Assembly: GCA_030042795.1 (NCBI GenBank)
Contig: JASHYZ010000190.1
Span: 1-8,578, forward strand
Length of the DNA: 8,578 nucleotides
Origin: Terriglobia bacterium
GTDB taxonomy: Bacteria > Acidobacteriota > Terriglobia > UBA7540
Reading direction: 5' to 3'
The translations under genes were made by a program, and so were the position numbers. Positions 1-5,765 of this stretch are shown here, in pieces; positions within the stretch are counted from its first letter, which is position 1; the number at the start of each line of letters is the position of its first letter. The notes under the pieces are model-generated. The model ran no database searches. It was given only the letters and a program-made list of their open reading frames with translations, and was not told where the DNA came from.

Positions 1-311
1 AACTGGCCAATTTCAGTCCGAAACGCCTGGTTTTCGCGCGGAGGCACAATCGATGTGGGATAAGAGGACGCATAGACGTCTCGCGGATCGAGCTCGATGC
101 CGAGCACTTCGCGAACCCAGGGCAGCAGGCGGGGCAGCTCATGGCCGCTTAGTTCGTAACGATGGCCCTGGAGCACGGCGTTGCCGCTCGGACTGACGGC
201 GAAGTGTGTGTCTGCGAACCCCCAAACTTCCAGGCTTTCAGCGTCTTCGGGCTTCGCAGGTAACGGTTCCGGATAAATTCTCGACCCGTTCGAGGCAACA
301 GGCGATATCAT
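1..311 (-). CDS. FAD-binding oxidase, alkyldihydroxyacetonephosphate synthase-like (N-terminal part, runs off left edge)
   Basis: Only the first 103 residues lie in the window; the frame is open to base 1. The fragment reads WGFADTHF (residues 30-37), then LQGHRYELSGHELP (47-60), W65, LG (70-71) and P90-P91 with N94 and F97. This matches the N-terminal pattern of AGPS enzymes (WGxxDTxF, LxGxRYxLSGxxLP, W, LG, PP, N, F). AGPS exchanges the acyl chain of acyl-DHAP for a fatty alcohol, making the ether bond of ether lipids; many bacterial relatives are annotated only as FAD-binding oxidases. The FAD-binding and catalytic domains lie outside the window, so the reaction is inferred. The ATG at 311 is preceded by GGAAGG at 317-322 with a 5-base spacer. 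The gene is divergent from the lipid kinase at 683. An alternative is a flavin oxidase acting on another hydroxy acid or lipid. Confidence 0.8.
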   Translation of the reverse strand, partial: MISPVASNGSRIYPEPLPAKPEDAESLEVWGFADTHFAVSPSGNAVLQGHRYELSGHELPRLLPWVREVLGIELDPRDVYASSYPTSIVPPRENQAFRTEIGQ

Positions 312-682
312 TTTGGCCTTCCGTTTCTCATCAGCGTCATGGTTCGGTATACTTCACGGACGAACGGCTGTAGGTTACGCGTGCGGCTGCGCCGGCACTG
401 CCAAAGCCTGGATCGTTCACGAGCGCTTCTCCTGCGCGGTACTATTGTGTATTCGTCGGGTCGTTTCCTGCAAGACTGCGATGCTCTTTTGGCGCCGATA
501 GGGAATCGGAAACCGCAAAGTGCGCCGACGGTGTCGCACGCCGGCACGGGCTGGAAGCCCGTGCCACGTGGCATGGCCATCCTGGCCATGCTGCAAAATG
601 TCCAAACATCAGGCGCGCGACAATGCCGCGCCTGCGGAAAACGCGGAGAACTTGCGCGAACCGCGTAACTACCGCCCGAACT
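312..682. other. Divergent intergenic region with no credible gene
   Basis: This 371-bp gap separates the AGPS-like gene from the lipid kinase. Several short frames are open on both strands. Their translations are rich in Arg, Pro and Cys, differ wholly between frames, and follow the hairpin repeat at 543-591, so they look like chance frames. The only structure seen is the double hairpin. Promoters for both divergent genes must lie here or further upstream, but no convincing -35/-10 pair was found by eye. Confidence 0.7.
543..591. repeat. Compound double-hairpin intergenic repeat (REP/MITE-like)
   Basis: There are two perfect hairpins in a row. The first has a 10-bp stem, GGCACGGGCT (543-552) pairing with AGCCCGTGCC (556-565), and a 3-base GGA loop. 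The second has a 9-bp stem, GCATGGCCA (571-579) pairing with TGGCCATGC (583-591), and a 3-base TCC loop. Only five bases separate them. Sequences of this kind recur between genes in many acidobacterial and planctomycete genomes (from memory, not searched here). They give rise to spurious proteins with GTGFQPV- or RASSPCH-like strings, as seen in the false frames here. It carries no T-run, so a terminator role is not evident. Confidence 0.75.
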
Positions 683-1708
683 ATGAACCGCCGTATCGCC
701 GCCATTGCCAACCCCTACGCTGCCGGAGGCCGCGCCGGTAAGCTTTGGCCGGGTGTTGAGCGCCACCTCCGCGCGCGCTTGGGAGACGTGACAGTCCGCT
801 TAACAGACTCCGCCGGACACGCCACGCGCATCGCCCGCGAGCTACTGGAGAATGGCTTTGACGTGATTATCGCTCTCGGCGGCGATGGGACGGTGAGCGA
901 GGTGGCGAACGGGTTCCTGCGCGGCGATGATCCTGTCCGCCGTGACGCCCAACTCGGCATTCTACCTATCGGAACCGGCTCCGACTTTCAGCGCAGCCTC
1001 GGCATTCCATCAGACCTCGACGAGGCAGTCGAAATCCTGGCGCTCGGCAAGCCGCTGGCTATTGATGTAGGCAAGGCGACGCTGATTCGAACGGACGGGC
1101 GCGAGCAGCAACGATACTTCGTAAATCTCGTAAGCTTCGGCATGGGCGGAGCGGTGGCGGCCGGAGCCAAGAATGCTTTCACGGCGCTGGGAGGAAAGGC
1201 GGGGTTCCTGTGGGCCACCTTCAAAGCGATGACGGCTTACCAGGGACGTCAAATCGAAATCGAGCTGGACGGCAGCGGCCATAGTCTGCCGTTCTACATC
1301 AGCAACGTCGCGGTGGGCAACGGGCGGTATCACGGCGGCGGAATGCAGGCTTGTCCGGCCGCAGTGCTCAACGACGGCCTGCTGGAGATAACGGTCATCG
1401 AATACCTGAAGCCCTTCGAGATCGTGCGCGACATTCGCATTCTTTATTCGGACAACGTGTATCGTCATCCGAGGATCCACCATCTTCGGGCGCAGCGGCT
1501 GGTGGCGCGGTCTGAACAGCCCACTTGGGTGGAGGTGGACGGAGAACCGCTCGGACAGTTGCCCCTAGCCGTTGAGGTTTTGACTCAGCGGCTCTCTGTG
1601 CTCGTAAGCCCTGCGAGCCCGCTGCTTATTGCAGCGCCGCACGCTCCTCTGGCTGCGAAGGCGGGTGTGACGGTGGGTGAAACAACGCCAGATTCATCGT
1701 GTTACTAA
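683..1708 (+). CDS. Diacylglycerol/lipid kinase family protein (YegS/DagK type)
   Basis: This 341-residue cytoplasmic or membrane-peripheral enzyme belongs to the family that transfers ATP phosphate to diacylglycerol or related lipids. The family marks are present in order: NP with a Gly-rich turn (N10-P11, G15-G16), the nucleotide-binding GGDGT at 66-70, GTGSDF at 97-102 (usually GTGNDF), GGGMQACPAAVLNDGLLE at 218-235, and VEVDGEPL at 283-290 near the C-terminus. The ATG at 683 was chosen because homology begins at once (RRIAAIANP). The in-frame ATG at 623 would add 20 Arg-rich residues of no family character; neither start has a good Shine-Dalgarno. The last 25-30 residues look like an unconserved tail. 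The divergent AGPS-like neighbour supports a role in glycerolipid metabolism. The lipid substrate cannot be read from sequence; phosphatidylglycerol and ceramide-like lipids are family alternatives. Confidence 0.93.
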   Translation: MNRRIAAIANPYAAGGRAGKLWPGVERHLRARLGDVTVRLTDSAGHATRIARELLENGFDVIIALGGDGTVSEVANGFLRGDDPVRRDAQLGILPIGTGSDFQRSLGIPSDLDEAVEILALGKPLAIDVGKATLIRTDGREQQRYFVNLVSFGMGGAVAAGAKNAFTALGGKAGFLWATFKAMTAYQGRQIEIELDGSGHSLPFYISNVAVGNGRYHGGGMQACPAAVLNDGLLEITVIEYLKPFEIVRDIRILYSDNVYRHPRIHHLRAQRLVARSEQPTWVEVDGEPLGQLPLAVEVLTQRLSVLVSPASPLLIAAPHAPLAAKAGVTVGETTPDSSCY

Positions 1709-1780
1709 CGTCCACTTTCTTCTCAGGCCGCGAAGAATTTGCAAGACGGTTTCGGCTTAGAAATCGACTTCTCGACCCGC

Positions 1781-1861
1781 AAGAAAAGTGCACCACAGAG
1801 GGCACAGAGAACGCGGAGAAAACCTCTGTGACCTCTGTAATCTCTGTGGTGAGCTTTTCTT
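1781..1861. repeat. CACAGAG-type inverted repeat with 20-bp arms
   Basis: The left arm AAGAAAAGTGCACCACAGAG (1781-1800) pairs with 1842-1861 at 18 of 20 positions. Inside the loop a second pairing, CACAGAG (1803-1809) with CTCTGTG (1824-1830), can extend the stem. The sequence is built from CACAGAG/CTCTGTG units about 9-12 bases apart, and GGCACAGAG recurs at 1903-1911. It lies between genes and resembles a non-coding repeat seen in many acidobacterial, planctomycete and cyanobacterial genomes (family recognition from memory). Confidence 0.75.
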
Positions 1862-1866
1862 TTGGT

Positions 1867-1883
1867 TGCGGCCAAAGGCCGCA
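1867..1883. repeat. Short GC hairpin repeat, copy 1
   Basis: A perfect 7-bp stem, TGCGGCC (1867-1873) with GGCCGCA (1877-1883), closes a 3-base AAA loop. A near copy lies 70 bases downstream at 1937-1951, and both are preceded by GGTT. It stands directly after the long CACAGAG inverted repeat. Confidence 0.65.
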
Positions 1884-1936
1884 CGGGGTTGAGAGGCTTC
1901 TAGGCACAGAGGTCACCGAGACCTTACGGTTGGGTT

Positions 1937-1951
1937 GCGGCCGAAAGCCGC
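1937..1951. repeat. Short GC hairpin repeat, copy 2
   Basis: The stem GCGGC (1937-1941) pairs with GCCGC (1947-1951). It is a direct copy of the element at 1867-1883: GTTGCGGCC-AAA-GGCCGC there, GTTGCGGCC-GAA-AGCCGC here. The copy differs in the loop region and has a shorter perfect stem. Confidence 0.6.
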
Positions 1952-2101
1952 GCTGGGATGATGAATTTTCGAAACCCACTCCAATGTTAGCCAGCAGGAC
2001 TTGCAAGGCAGTTTGGCACTGTTATTGCTCGGGAACTAAACGCACGTAATGCGCATCAATACACCTCTGCGGGCTTGACAGAGGGTTTAGCATAGGACTT
2101 T

Positions 2102-2413
2102 ATGGACGTGAGCACAACAGAAGCGATTGCAGCCGGCGCGAATCTCAGGGCCGGCGTCAGCGAGACTAATCTTCAAGAGCCTCGCTATGAGGCGGCGTTC
2201 TTTTACGCTCTCTTTTTACGCGGGTATCCGCTGCAAAGGCTCCGGGAGGATATCGACGTCTCACCCAAAGTTTTGGCTCGATGGCAGCGTCTGGCGGCAG
2301 GCGACCCGTGGTATAAGGCCACCGTTGAGCGCATGCTGAGCTACCGCAAGGAAGTTCTGGCTATCTTTGACTCCCTCATTCTCCGCGAAAGCCACAGCAC
2401 CGTGACCCATTGA
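2102..2413 (+). CDS. Small conserved-looking hypothetical protein (possible helix-turn-helix)
   Basis: This 103-residue soluble protein is not assigned to a named family. It has a disordered, Ala/Thr-rich start, then a compact, probably helical stretch from residue 28 to about 95 (RYEAAFFYALFLRGYPL and onward). Residues 43-63, with L44, L47, V53-S54, L58 and W61, have the spacing of a helix-turn-helix such as those in terminase small subunits or transposase N-termini. There is no signal peptide or membrane segment. The ATG at 2102 has only a weak AGGA at 2094-2097. Composition and hydrophobic periodicity look like real protein, unlike the repeat-derived frames just upstream. It converges on the UbiA gene with a 17-bp gap and no visible terminator hairpin. 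A DNA-binding role is a guess. Confidence 0.65.
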   Translation: MDVSTTEAIAAGANLRAGVSETNLQEPRYEAAFFYALFLRGYPLQRLREDIDVSPKVLARWQRLAAGDPWYKATVERMLSYRKEVLAIFDSLILRESHSTVTH

Positions 2414-2430
2414 TTCAGTGATTGATTTCC

Positions 2431-3348
2431 TCACGAAGCTCGGTGGAGGAGGACATCCGCGGCCCAGGTGAGGAAGAAGAGTACACTGACATAGCCGTTG
2501 ATGTTGAAGAAGGCCGCGTTGAGGCGGGAAAGGTCGGAGGGCCGGACGAGCCCATGCTCGTAGGCTAGTAGCGCGGCGACAAGCGCGAGTCCGGCGAAGG
2601 CCAGCCAGCCCAGATTCTCCATCCTGGCGGCGACAACCAACAGCACCAGCATAACCACGTGCAGAAGGCCGGAGAGCCACAGTGCCGTTCGGATACTGTA
2701 ACGAGCAGGGATGGAAAACAGGCGCTGCTGGCGGTCAAAGTCTACGTCCTGGCAGGCGTAAATCAAGTCAAAACCGGCCACCCAAAACGTCACCGCGACG
2801 CCGAGGAGCAACACCGCTGGTTTCACGTCTCCCCGCAAGGCAACCCAAGCCGCCACTGGCGAGAGTCCCAAGCACACTCCGAGGACGAGATGCGACCAAG
2901 ACGTGAAGCGCTTCGTGTAGGAGTAGCCCAGCAACAGCACAAGAACCAGCGGCGAAAGCTTGAAGGCCAGAGGGTTGAGTTCGTAAGCCGCCAGCACCAG
3001 AACGCCGCATGAAACAGCCGTGAAGCCGGCGGCAAATGCTAACGTGAGTTGTCCTGACGGCAGGGCTCGGGCACGCGTGCGGGGGTTGAGCGCGTCAATT
3101 TTCAGGTCGGCGATGCGGTTGAACGTCATCGCCGCACTGCGGGCCGCTACCATAGCGATGATGATCCACAGCAGTTGCCGCCAGGAAGGCCACCCACGCA
3201 GCGCCAACACAGCTCCGGTAAGCGCGAATGGCAGGGCGAAGACCGAGTGCTCAAACTTGATCATCTCAAGCGTTGTGCGGACGCGGGCAACCCAAACTAC
3301 CAGCGCAGAGCTTTGCGCCGCAGACGCCGTTCGAGCGCGATCGTTCAT
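2431..3348 (-). CDS. ubiA: UbiA-family aromatic prenyltransferase (MqnP/4-hydroxybenzoate polyprenyltransferase-like)
   Basis: This 305-residue integral membrane enzyme attaches a polyprenyl chain to an aromatic ring in quinone biosynthesis. Both Mg-diphosphate motifs are intact: N77-RIA-D81-LKI-D85 and D194-LIYACQ-D201-VDF-D205. YSYTKR (142-147) and SIPAR (212-216) are also typical, and there are several hydrophobic helices throughout. KFEHSVFALPFAL (31-43) and the first motif followed by NPRTRARALPSG resemble the subgroup annotated as putative 4-hydroxybenzoate polyprenyltransferase. That subgroup includes MqnP of the futalosine menaquinone route, so menaquinone synthesis is as likely as ubiquinone. 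No ubiX or mqn neighbour is present to decide. The ATG at 3348 is supported by AGGA at 3357-3360 with an 8-base spacer. It lies 109 bp downstream of the tannase-like gene, with no hairpin seen between them. Confidence 0.9.
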   Translation of the reverse strand: MNDRARTASAAQSSALVVWVARVRTTLEMIKFEHSVFALPFALTGAVLALRGWPSWRQLLWIIIAMVAARSAAMTFNRIADLKIDALNPRTRARALPSGQLTLAFAAGFTAVSCGVLVLAAYELNPLAFKLSPLVLVLLLGYSYTKRFTSWSHLVLGVCLGLSPVAAWVALRGDVKPAVLLLGVAVTFWVAGFDLIYACQDVDFDRQQRLFSIPARYSIRTALWLSGLLHVVMLVLLVVAARMENLGWLAFAGLALVAALLAYEHGLVRPSDLSRLNAAFFNINGYVSVLFFLTWAADVLLHRAS

Positions 3349-3356
3349 GCTATCTA

Positions 3357-3360
3357 TCCT
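3357..3360 (-). promoter_or_regulatory. Shine-Dalgarno of the UbiA-family gene
   Basis: AGGA on the minus strand lies 8 bases upstream of the ATG at 3348. It favours that start over the internal Met at residue 29, next to the conserved core. Confidence 0.55.
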
Positions 3361-3457
3361 GTCGGAGAGAACCGGAGAAAGTCAATTTGGGGTGGTGGAT
3401 GGGTTCCTCGCCCGCAGCCCTTGCCGTACCCACTGTGCGCGCCGGCTGCTCCCAAAG

Positions 3458-5053
3458 TTATGGTAGGGCGCACACAAAATTGGCAGCCTCGTTCGTGTCG
3501 CCCGTGCCCTTGTACTTCGCGATCTTCGGATAGGCGCACAAGGGACGAGTCATTTTGACCCCCTTTGTCGGATCGTCGTCGTTATACTTGGTAGCAATGA
3601 TGGTTGGCGGCGCCACGTTCTTTTCCACCCATTGCTCGAGAGCCGCGGAAATATTGTGCTCGGCGTCGGCCGGCGTGTCTTTGCCTCCATAGAAATAATT
3701 GGCTCCCGGGCCGCCTCCGCAATGCCACATTCCCGGTACCATGTACAGCCGCATAAAAGAGTCGGTGGCTGTTTGCCCCATGGCGGCCACCACACGATCG
3801 TAGTAGTCGATACTGCTGGTGGCCGGAATAGCCGCGTCGCTCCAGCCGTGATACAGAATAAGCTTGCCGCCACGAGCCCGGAACGCCTCCAGGTTGGGAT
3901 TGTTCGCGTTGAGTGCGGCTGCCGTTTTTTCGTCTGCAGCTTTCAGTCCGGCGTCCACGGTAAACGTCTTATGGTCCCAATTCTTCTCGCCATAAACCAT
4001 GTCCGAGAAGTAGCCGAGCCCAAAGTACGCAAGCAGGCTGTTGAGGGGCGATGGGCCGGTGATCCAAAGCCCCCAGCCTCCCGGTCCCTCCTCGCCCCCT
4101 GGCGGAAAGCCGGGGAAAACCTGGTGGCCGGCGGAATTGTGCGGACCCGCGTAGATCGCCTTCAGGGCTGTCACTTGCGGCGCGGTGAGGCAGTCTGCCG
4201 AATCGGCGCCCTTACAGGCAATCGTCTCGGGGTCGAAGTGGCATTGCCGCGGATCATTCAGCACTCCATCCGTCACACCGTCCCGGGCATCACACGCTGC
4301 GAGCACGGCCTTACTGATCGTTGGAATCTTAGCGGCGGGAATGTAACTCGCGGGATCGAGTGTGGTCGCTTGCACGTCCCACATGGCACCCGTCAGCAGG
4401 TGCGTCCAGTAGTAGGCTGGAGCGCCGGCGATGATGCCATCGTAGTCCTCTGGAAATCGCTGCGCTTCCATCAAAGCTTCGCGGCCGCCATCGGAGCAAC
4501 TGGCGAAGTACGACCGCTGGGGGCTTTCCCCGTAAAAGGCGCTTATAATCGCCGCGGCATTCAGAGTCATGAGGTGGACTGCGCGATTCCCAAAGTCGAC
4601 CACTTTCTGGGGGTGACCGAGTGCCCAAGCCGCATCAGTGCTCGAACCTGAATGCCCGGTGTCGGTACCGCCGCTCGCGTAACCGAGCTTCACTGCGCGT
4701 CCCAAACCCGGATAGTCAATTACGCCCGCAAAGCCGCCGTTGCCTTGACCCTGAAACTTGCCGTTCCAACCGCTCGCCGGCATCCAGACCTCGATTTTGA
4801 TGTCGGAATCTGGAGTGGGCGTGGCATCAAGAACCACGCGGCAGAAAGCAGGAACATCTTTGAAGCTCGGCGGCGGGCCTTTCGGCAGCGTGAAGGCGCC
4901 AGCCGGTACCATCTGCGCCAGAGTGATCTTGGCGTTCTTCAGATCAAGACTCGCGAGACTCTCACAAGGCGTCGGCGTTGCGCCAACGCATGGGATCACC
5001 CCCGTCAACACAACGATCGCGAACACAAGGAAACGGAATTTGCCTGCACCCAT
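3458..5053 (-). CDS. Secreted tannase/feruloyl esterase family hydrolase
   Basis: This 531-residue protein is a member of the tannase and feruloyl esterase family, which cleaves ester bonds of gallate, ferulate or related plant phenolics. A Sec signal peptide is clear: K5/R7, a hydrophobic core at 8-20, and probable cleavage after VGA at residue 25, so it acts outside the cytoplasm. The family CS-D-HC arrangement is complete: C186-S187 (nucleophile, in CSDGG), D406 (in HGWSDAAIP) and H444-C445 (in GMWHC). The two cysteines are expected to be disulfide-linked. The lid calcium loop is visible as DARDGVTDGVLNDP (255-268). The mature protein has ten cysteines, an even number that fits disulfides. 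Length is usual for the family. The ATG at 5053 follows AGGAG (5064-5068) with a 10-base spacer. The exact ester cannot be told from sequence. Confidence 0.93.
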   Translation of the reverse strand: MGAGKFRFLVFAIVVLTGVIPCVGATPTPCESLASLDLKNAKITLAQMVPAGAFTLPKGPPPSFKDVPAFCRVVLDATPTPDSDIKIEVWMPASGWNGKFQGQGNGGFAGVIDYPGLGRAVKLGYASGGTDTGHSGSSTDAAWALGHPQKVVDFGNRAVHLMTLNAAAIISAFYGESPQRSYFASCSDGGREALMEAQRFPEDYDGIIAGAPAYYWTHLLTGAMWDVQATTLDPASYIPAAKIPTISKAVLAACDARDGVTDGVLNDPRQCHFDPETIACKGADSADCLTAPQVTALKAIYAGPHNSAGHQVFPGFPPGGEEGPGGWGLWITGPSPLNSLLAYFGLGYFSDMVYGEKNWDHKTFTVDAGLKAADEKTAAALNANNPNLEAFRARGGKLILYHGWSDAAIPATSSIDYYDRVVAAMGQTATDSFMRLYMVPGMWHCGGGPGANYFYGGKDTPADAEHNISAALEQWVEKNVAPPTIIATKYNDDDPTKGVKMTRPLCAYPKIAKYKGTGDTNEAANFVCALP

Positions 5054-5092
5054 AAATAGGTAACTCCTAGACTTTGATTACCGCGGGGCAGC

Positions 5093-5482
5093 TTACACGA
5101 ACTCCACTCGTGCCTTAACTGGAGCATCGGCGAGCGCGCGATCCCTCGTGACGAGCGTTGCGCTCAAAGCCTCTGCCAGGGCGATGTAGGCGGCATCGTA
5201 GGCGGTCACGTTGTGGCGCAACTCCCAAATACGCGGAAGCAGCACATCGTGAGGGTATCGGTTAAGCGGAAGATCCGCCAAGTCTTCCAGAGCTTCCTCC
5301 CCTCGCTGCGGGGAAAGCGCACCCGAGCGGGCGTAGCGCCTTAACACTTGGGCAACTTCCACGTCCAACAGGTGCGGCGCGTGCAGCGTTTCGCCGGAGG
5401 CAAAAATCCGATTGCTGACTGCTCCTGCCGCAGCGGTCTGCAACAACACTTCGAGCACCGCGGAAGCGTCTACTACAATCAA
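5093..5482 (-). CDS. vapC: VapC-like PIN-domain toxin (ribonuclease)
   Basis: This 129-residue protein is a single PIN domain of usual VapC length. Family toxins are Mg-dependent RNases that cut tRNA, rRNA or mRNA when freed from their antitoxin. The acidic active-site set is present: D5 in MIVVDASA, E42 in LLDVEVAQVLRR, D96 in AYDAAYIALAE, and D114 in LVTRDRALA. The best start is TTG at 5482, which overlaps the antitoxin stop in a TTGA tetrad (5482-5479) and has AGGGAG 5 bases upstream. A later start would remove the D5 strand. The overlap indicates translational coupling with the antitoxin. The stop is 39 bp upstream of the tannase-like gene, which could receive read-through. The RNA target is unknown. 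Confidence 0.9.
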   Translation of the reverse strand: MIVVDASAVLEVLLQTAAAGAVSNRIFASGETLHAPHLLDVEVAQVLRRYARSGALSPQRGEEALEDLADLPLNRYPHDVLLPRIWELRHNVTAYDAAYIALAEALSATLVTRDRALADAPVKARVEFV

Positions 5483-5709
5483 CGCTTCTCCCTTTCCGCC
5501 CTGACAGCAGCCGCAGGGCTGAGACGCGACCGAACCGGGGTGCGGCCTGCGAGCCGCCGTTGTATCTCTTCCAAAGTGGGACGCTCCACAGCCCGGCGAG
5601 CCTCGCGAAGCAGGTAGTCGGAAAGGGACATGCCTTCGAGTGCCGCACGTGATTTGAGCTGCCGATGGAGTTCGAACGGCACGTTGCGGATTTGAACCAT
5701 CACTGACAT
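5479..5709 (-). CDS. vapB: FitA/VapB-like ribbon-helix-helix antitoxin
   Basis: This 76-residue protein is the likely partner of the PIN toxin. The N-terminal part VQIRNVPFELHRQLKSRAALEGMSLSDYLL fits a ribbon-helix-helix fold: a short strand (about residues 5-10), helix A (12-25), a turn at GMS, and helix B (29-42). Such proteins bind DNA as dimers and repress their own operon. The tail (45-76), rich in Arg/Glu, would wrap the toxin. ATG at 5709 is used; ATG at 5700 (M4) is an equally possible start, as neither has a clear Shine-Dalgarno. A candidate promoter with its -10 about 7 bases upstream of 5709 would give a near-leaderless message. The stop overlaps the toxin start. Expression is probably autoregulated by the toxin-antitoxin complex, as usual for this class. 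Confidence 0.85.
   Translation of the reverse strand: MSVMVQIRNVPFELHRQLKSRAALEGMSLSDYLLREARRAVERPTLEEIQRRLAGRTPVRSRLSPAAAVRAEREKR
5488..5493 (-). promoter_or_regulatory. Shine-Dalgarno deciding the TTG start of the VapC-like toxin
   Basis: AGGGAG on the minus strand, inside the end of the antitoxin gene, is 5 bases from the TTG at 5482. Together with the 4-base stop/start overlap it makes the TTG the most plausible toxin start. Confidence 0.6.
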
Positions 5710-5715
5710 GCGATC

Positions 5716-5744
5716 AGCGTAGTCGCATGCTCAGAACATGTCAA
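5716..5744 (-). promoter_or_regulatory. Candidate promoter of the toxin-antitoxin pair
   Basis: A perfect -35 box TTGACA (5744-5739, minus strand) is followed after exactly 17 bases by TACGCT (5721-5716), a weak -10 matching TATAAT at three positions. The predicted transcript would begin at or within two bases of the antitoxin ATG at 5709. The site lies in the 56-bp gap behind the LeuA-like gene, so the pair need not depend on read-through. By-eye assignment only. Confidence 0.4.
5725..5741. promoter_or_regulatory. Possible antitoxin operator: paired CATG palindromes
   Basis: Two 6-bp palindromes, GCATGC (5725-5730) and ACATGT (5736-5741), have centres 11 bp apart, one helical turn. They lie between and over the candidate -35 and -10 boxes. 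Ribbon-helix-helix antitoxins commonly bind short repeated sites with such spacing, so this is a reasonable autorepression site. A third ACATGC (5706-5711) overlaps the start codon. Confidence 0.3.
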
Positions 5745-5765
5745 CTGTTTCTGTCTTTGGCATTG

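Larger units (their letters stand above)
1709..2101. other. Repeat-rich intergenic region with no credible gene
   Basis: This 393-bp gap holds an imperfect long inverted repeat (1781-1861), two short GC hairpins that are copies of each other (around 1867-1883 and 1937-1951), and an extra GGCACAGAG copy at 1903-1911. Open frames across it translate into strings such as TEGTENAEKTSVTSVISVVS, a typical artefact of CACAGAG repeats. The last 150 bases show no structure apart from an isolated TTGACA at 2075-2080. Confidence 0.75.

Noticed and set aside
623..682. Upstream ATG extension of the lipid kinase by 20 residues
   Set aside because: The extension is Arg-rich, has no family similarity and no Shine-Dalgarno; family homology begins immediately after the ATG at 683.
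308..766. 152-residue minus-strand frame ending in an ATGA overlap with the AGPS-like start
   Set aside because: It looks like a coupled upstream gene, but its middle is encoded by the double-hairpin repeat (GTGFQPV string), its start lies inside the lipid kinase gene, and composition is Arg/Ser/Pro-rich without fold-like periodicity.
1699..2049. 116-residue plus-strand frame and a 126-residue minus-strand frame (1626-2006) over the repeat region
   Set aside because: Both translate the CACAGAG repeats and hairpins; strings such as TEGTENAEKTSVTSVISVVS are known repeat artefacts.
2075..2104. TTGACA at 2075-2080 as a promoter for the 103-residue protein
   Set aside because: At 17-bp spacing the -10 would be CTTTAT, overlapping the ATG, so transcription would start inside the gene. 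It is an isolated -35-like match.
3349..3457. Terminator between the tannase-like and UbiA-family genes
   Set aside because: No stem followed by a T-run was found on the minus strand in this 109-bp gap; whether the two genes are co-transcribed remains open.
3632..4651. 339-residue open frame antisense to the tannase-like gene
   Set aside because: It is a shadow of a GC-rich, well-conserved gene on the other strand; no family features, and the opposing frame has a full catalytic set and a signal peptide.
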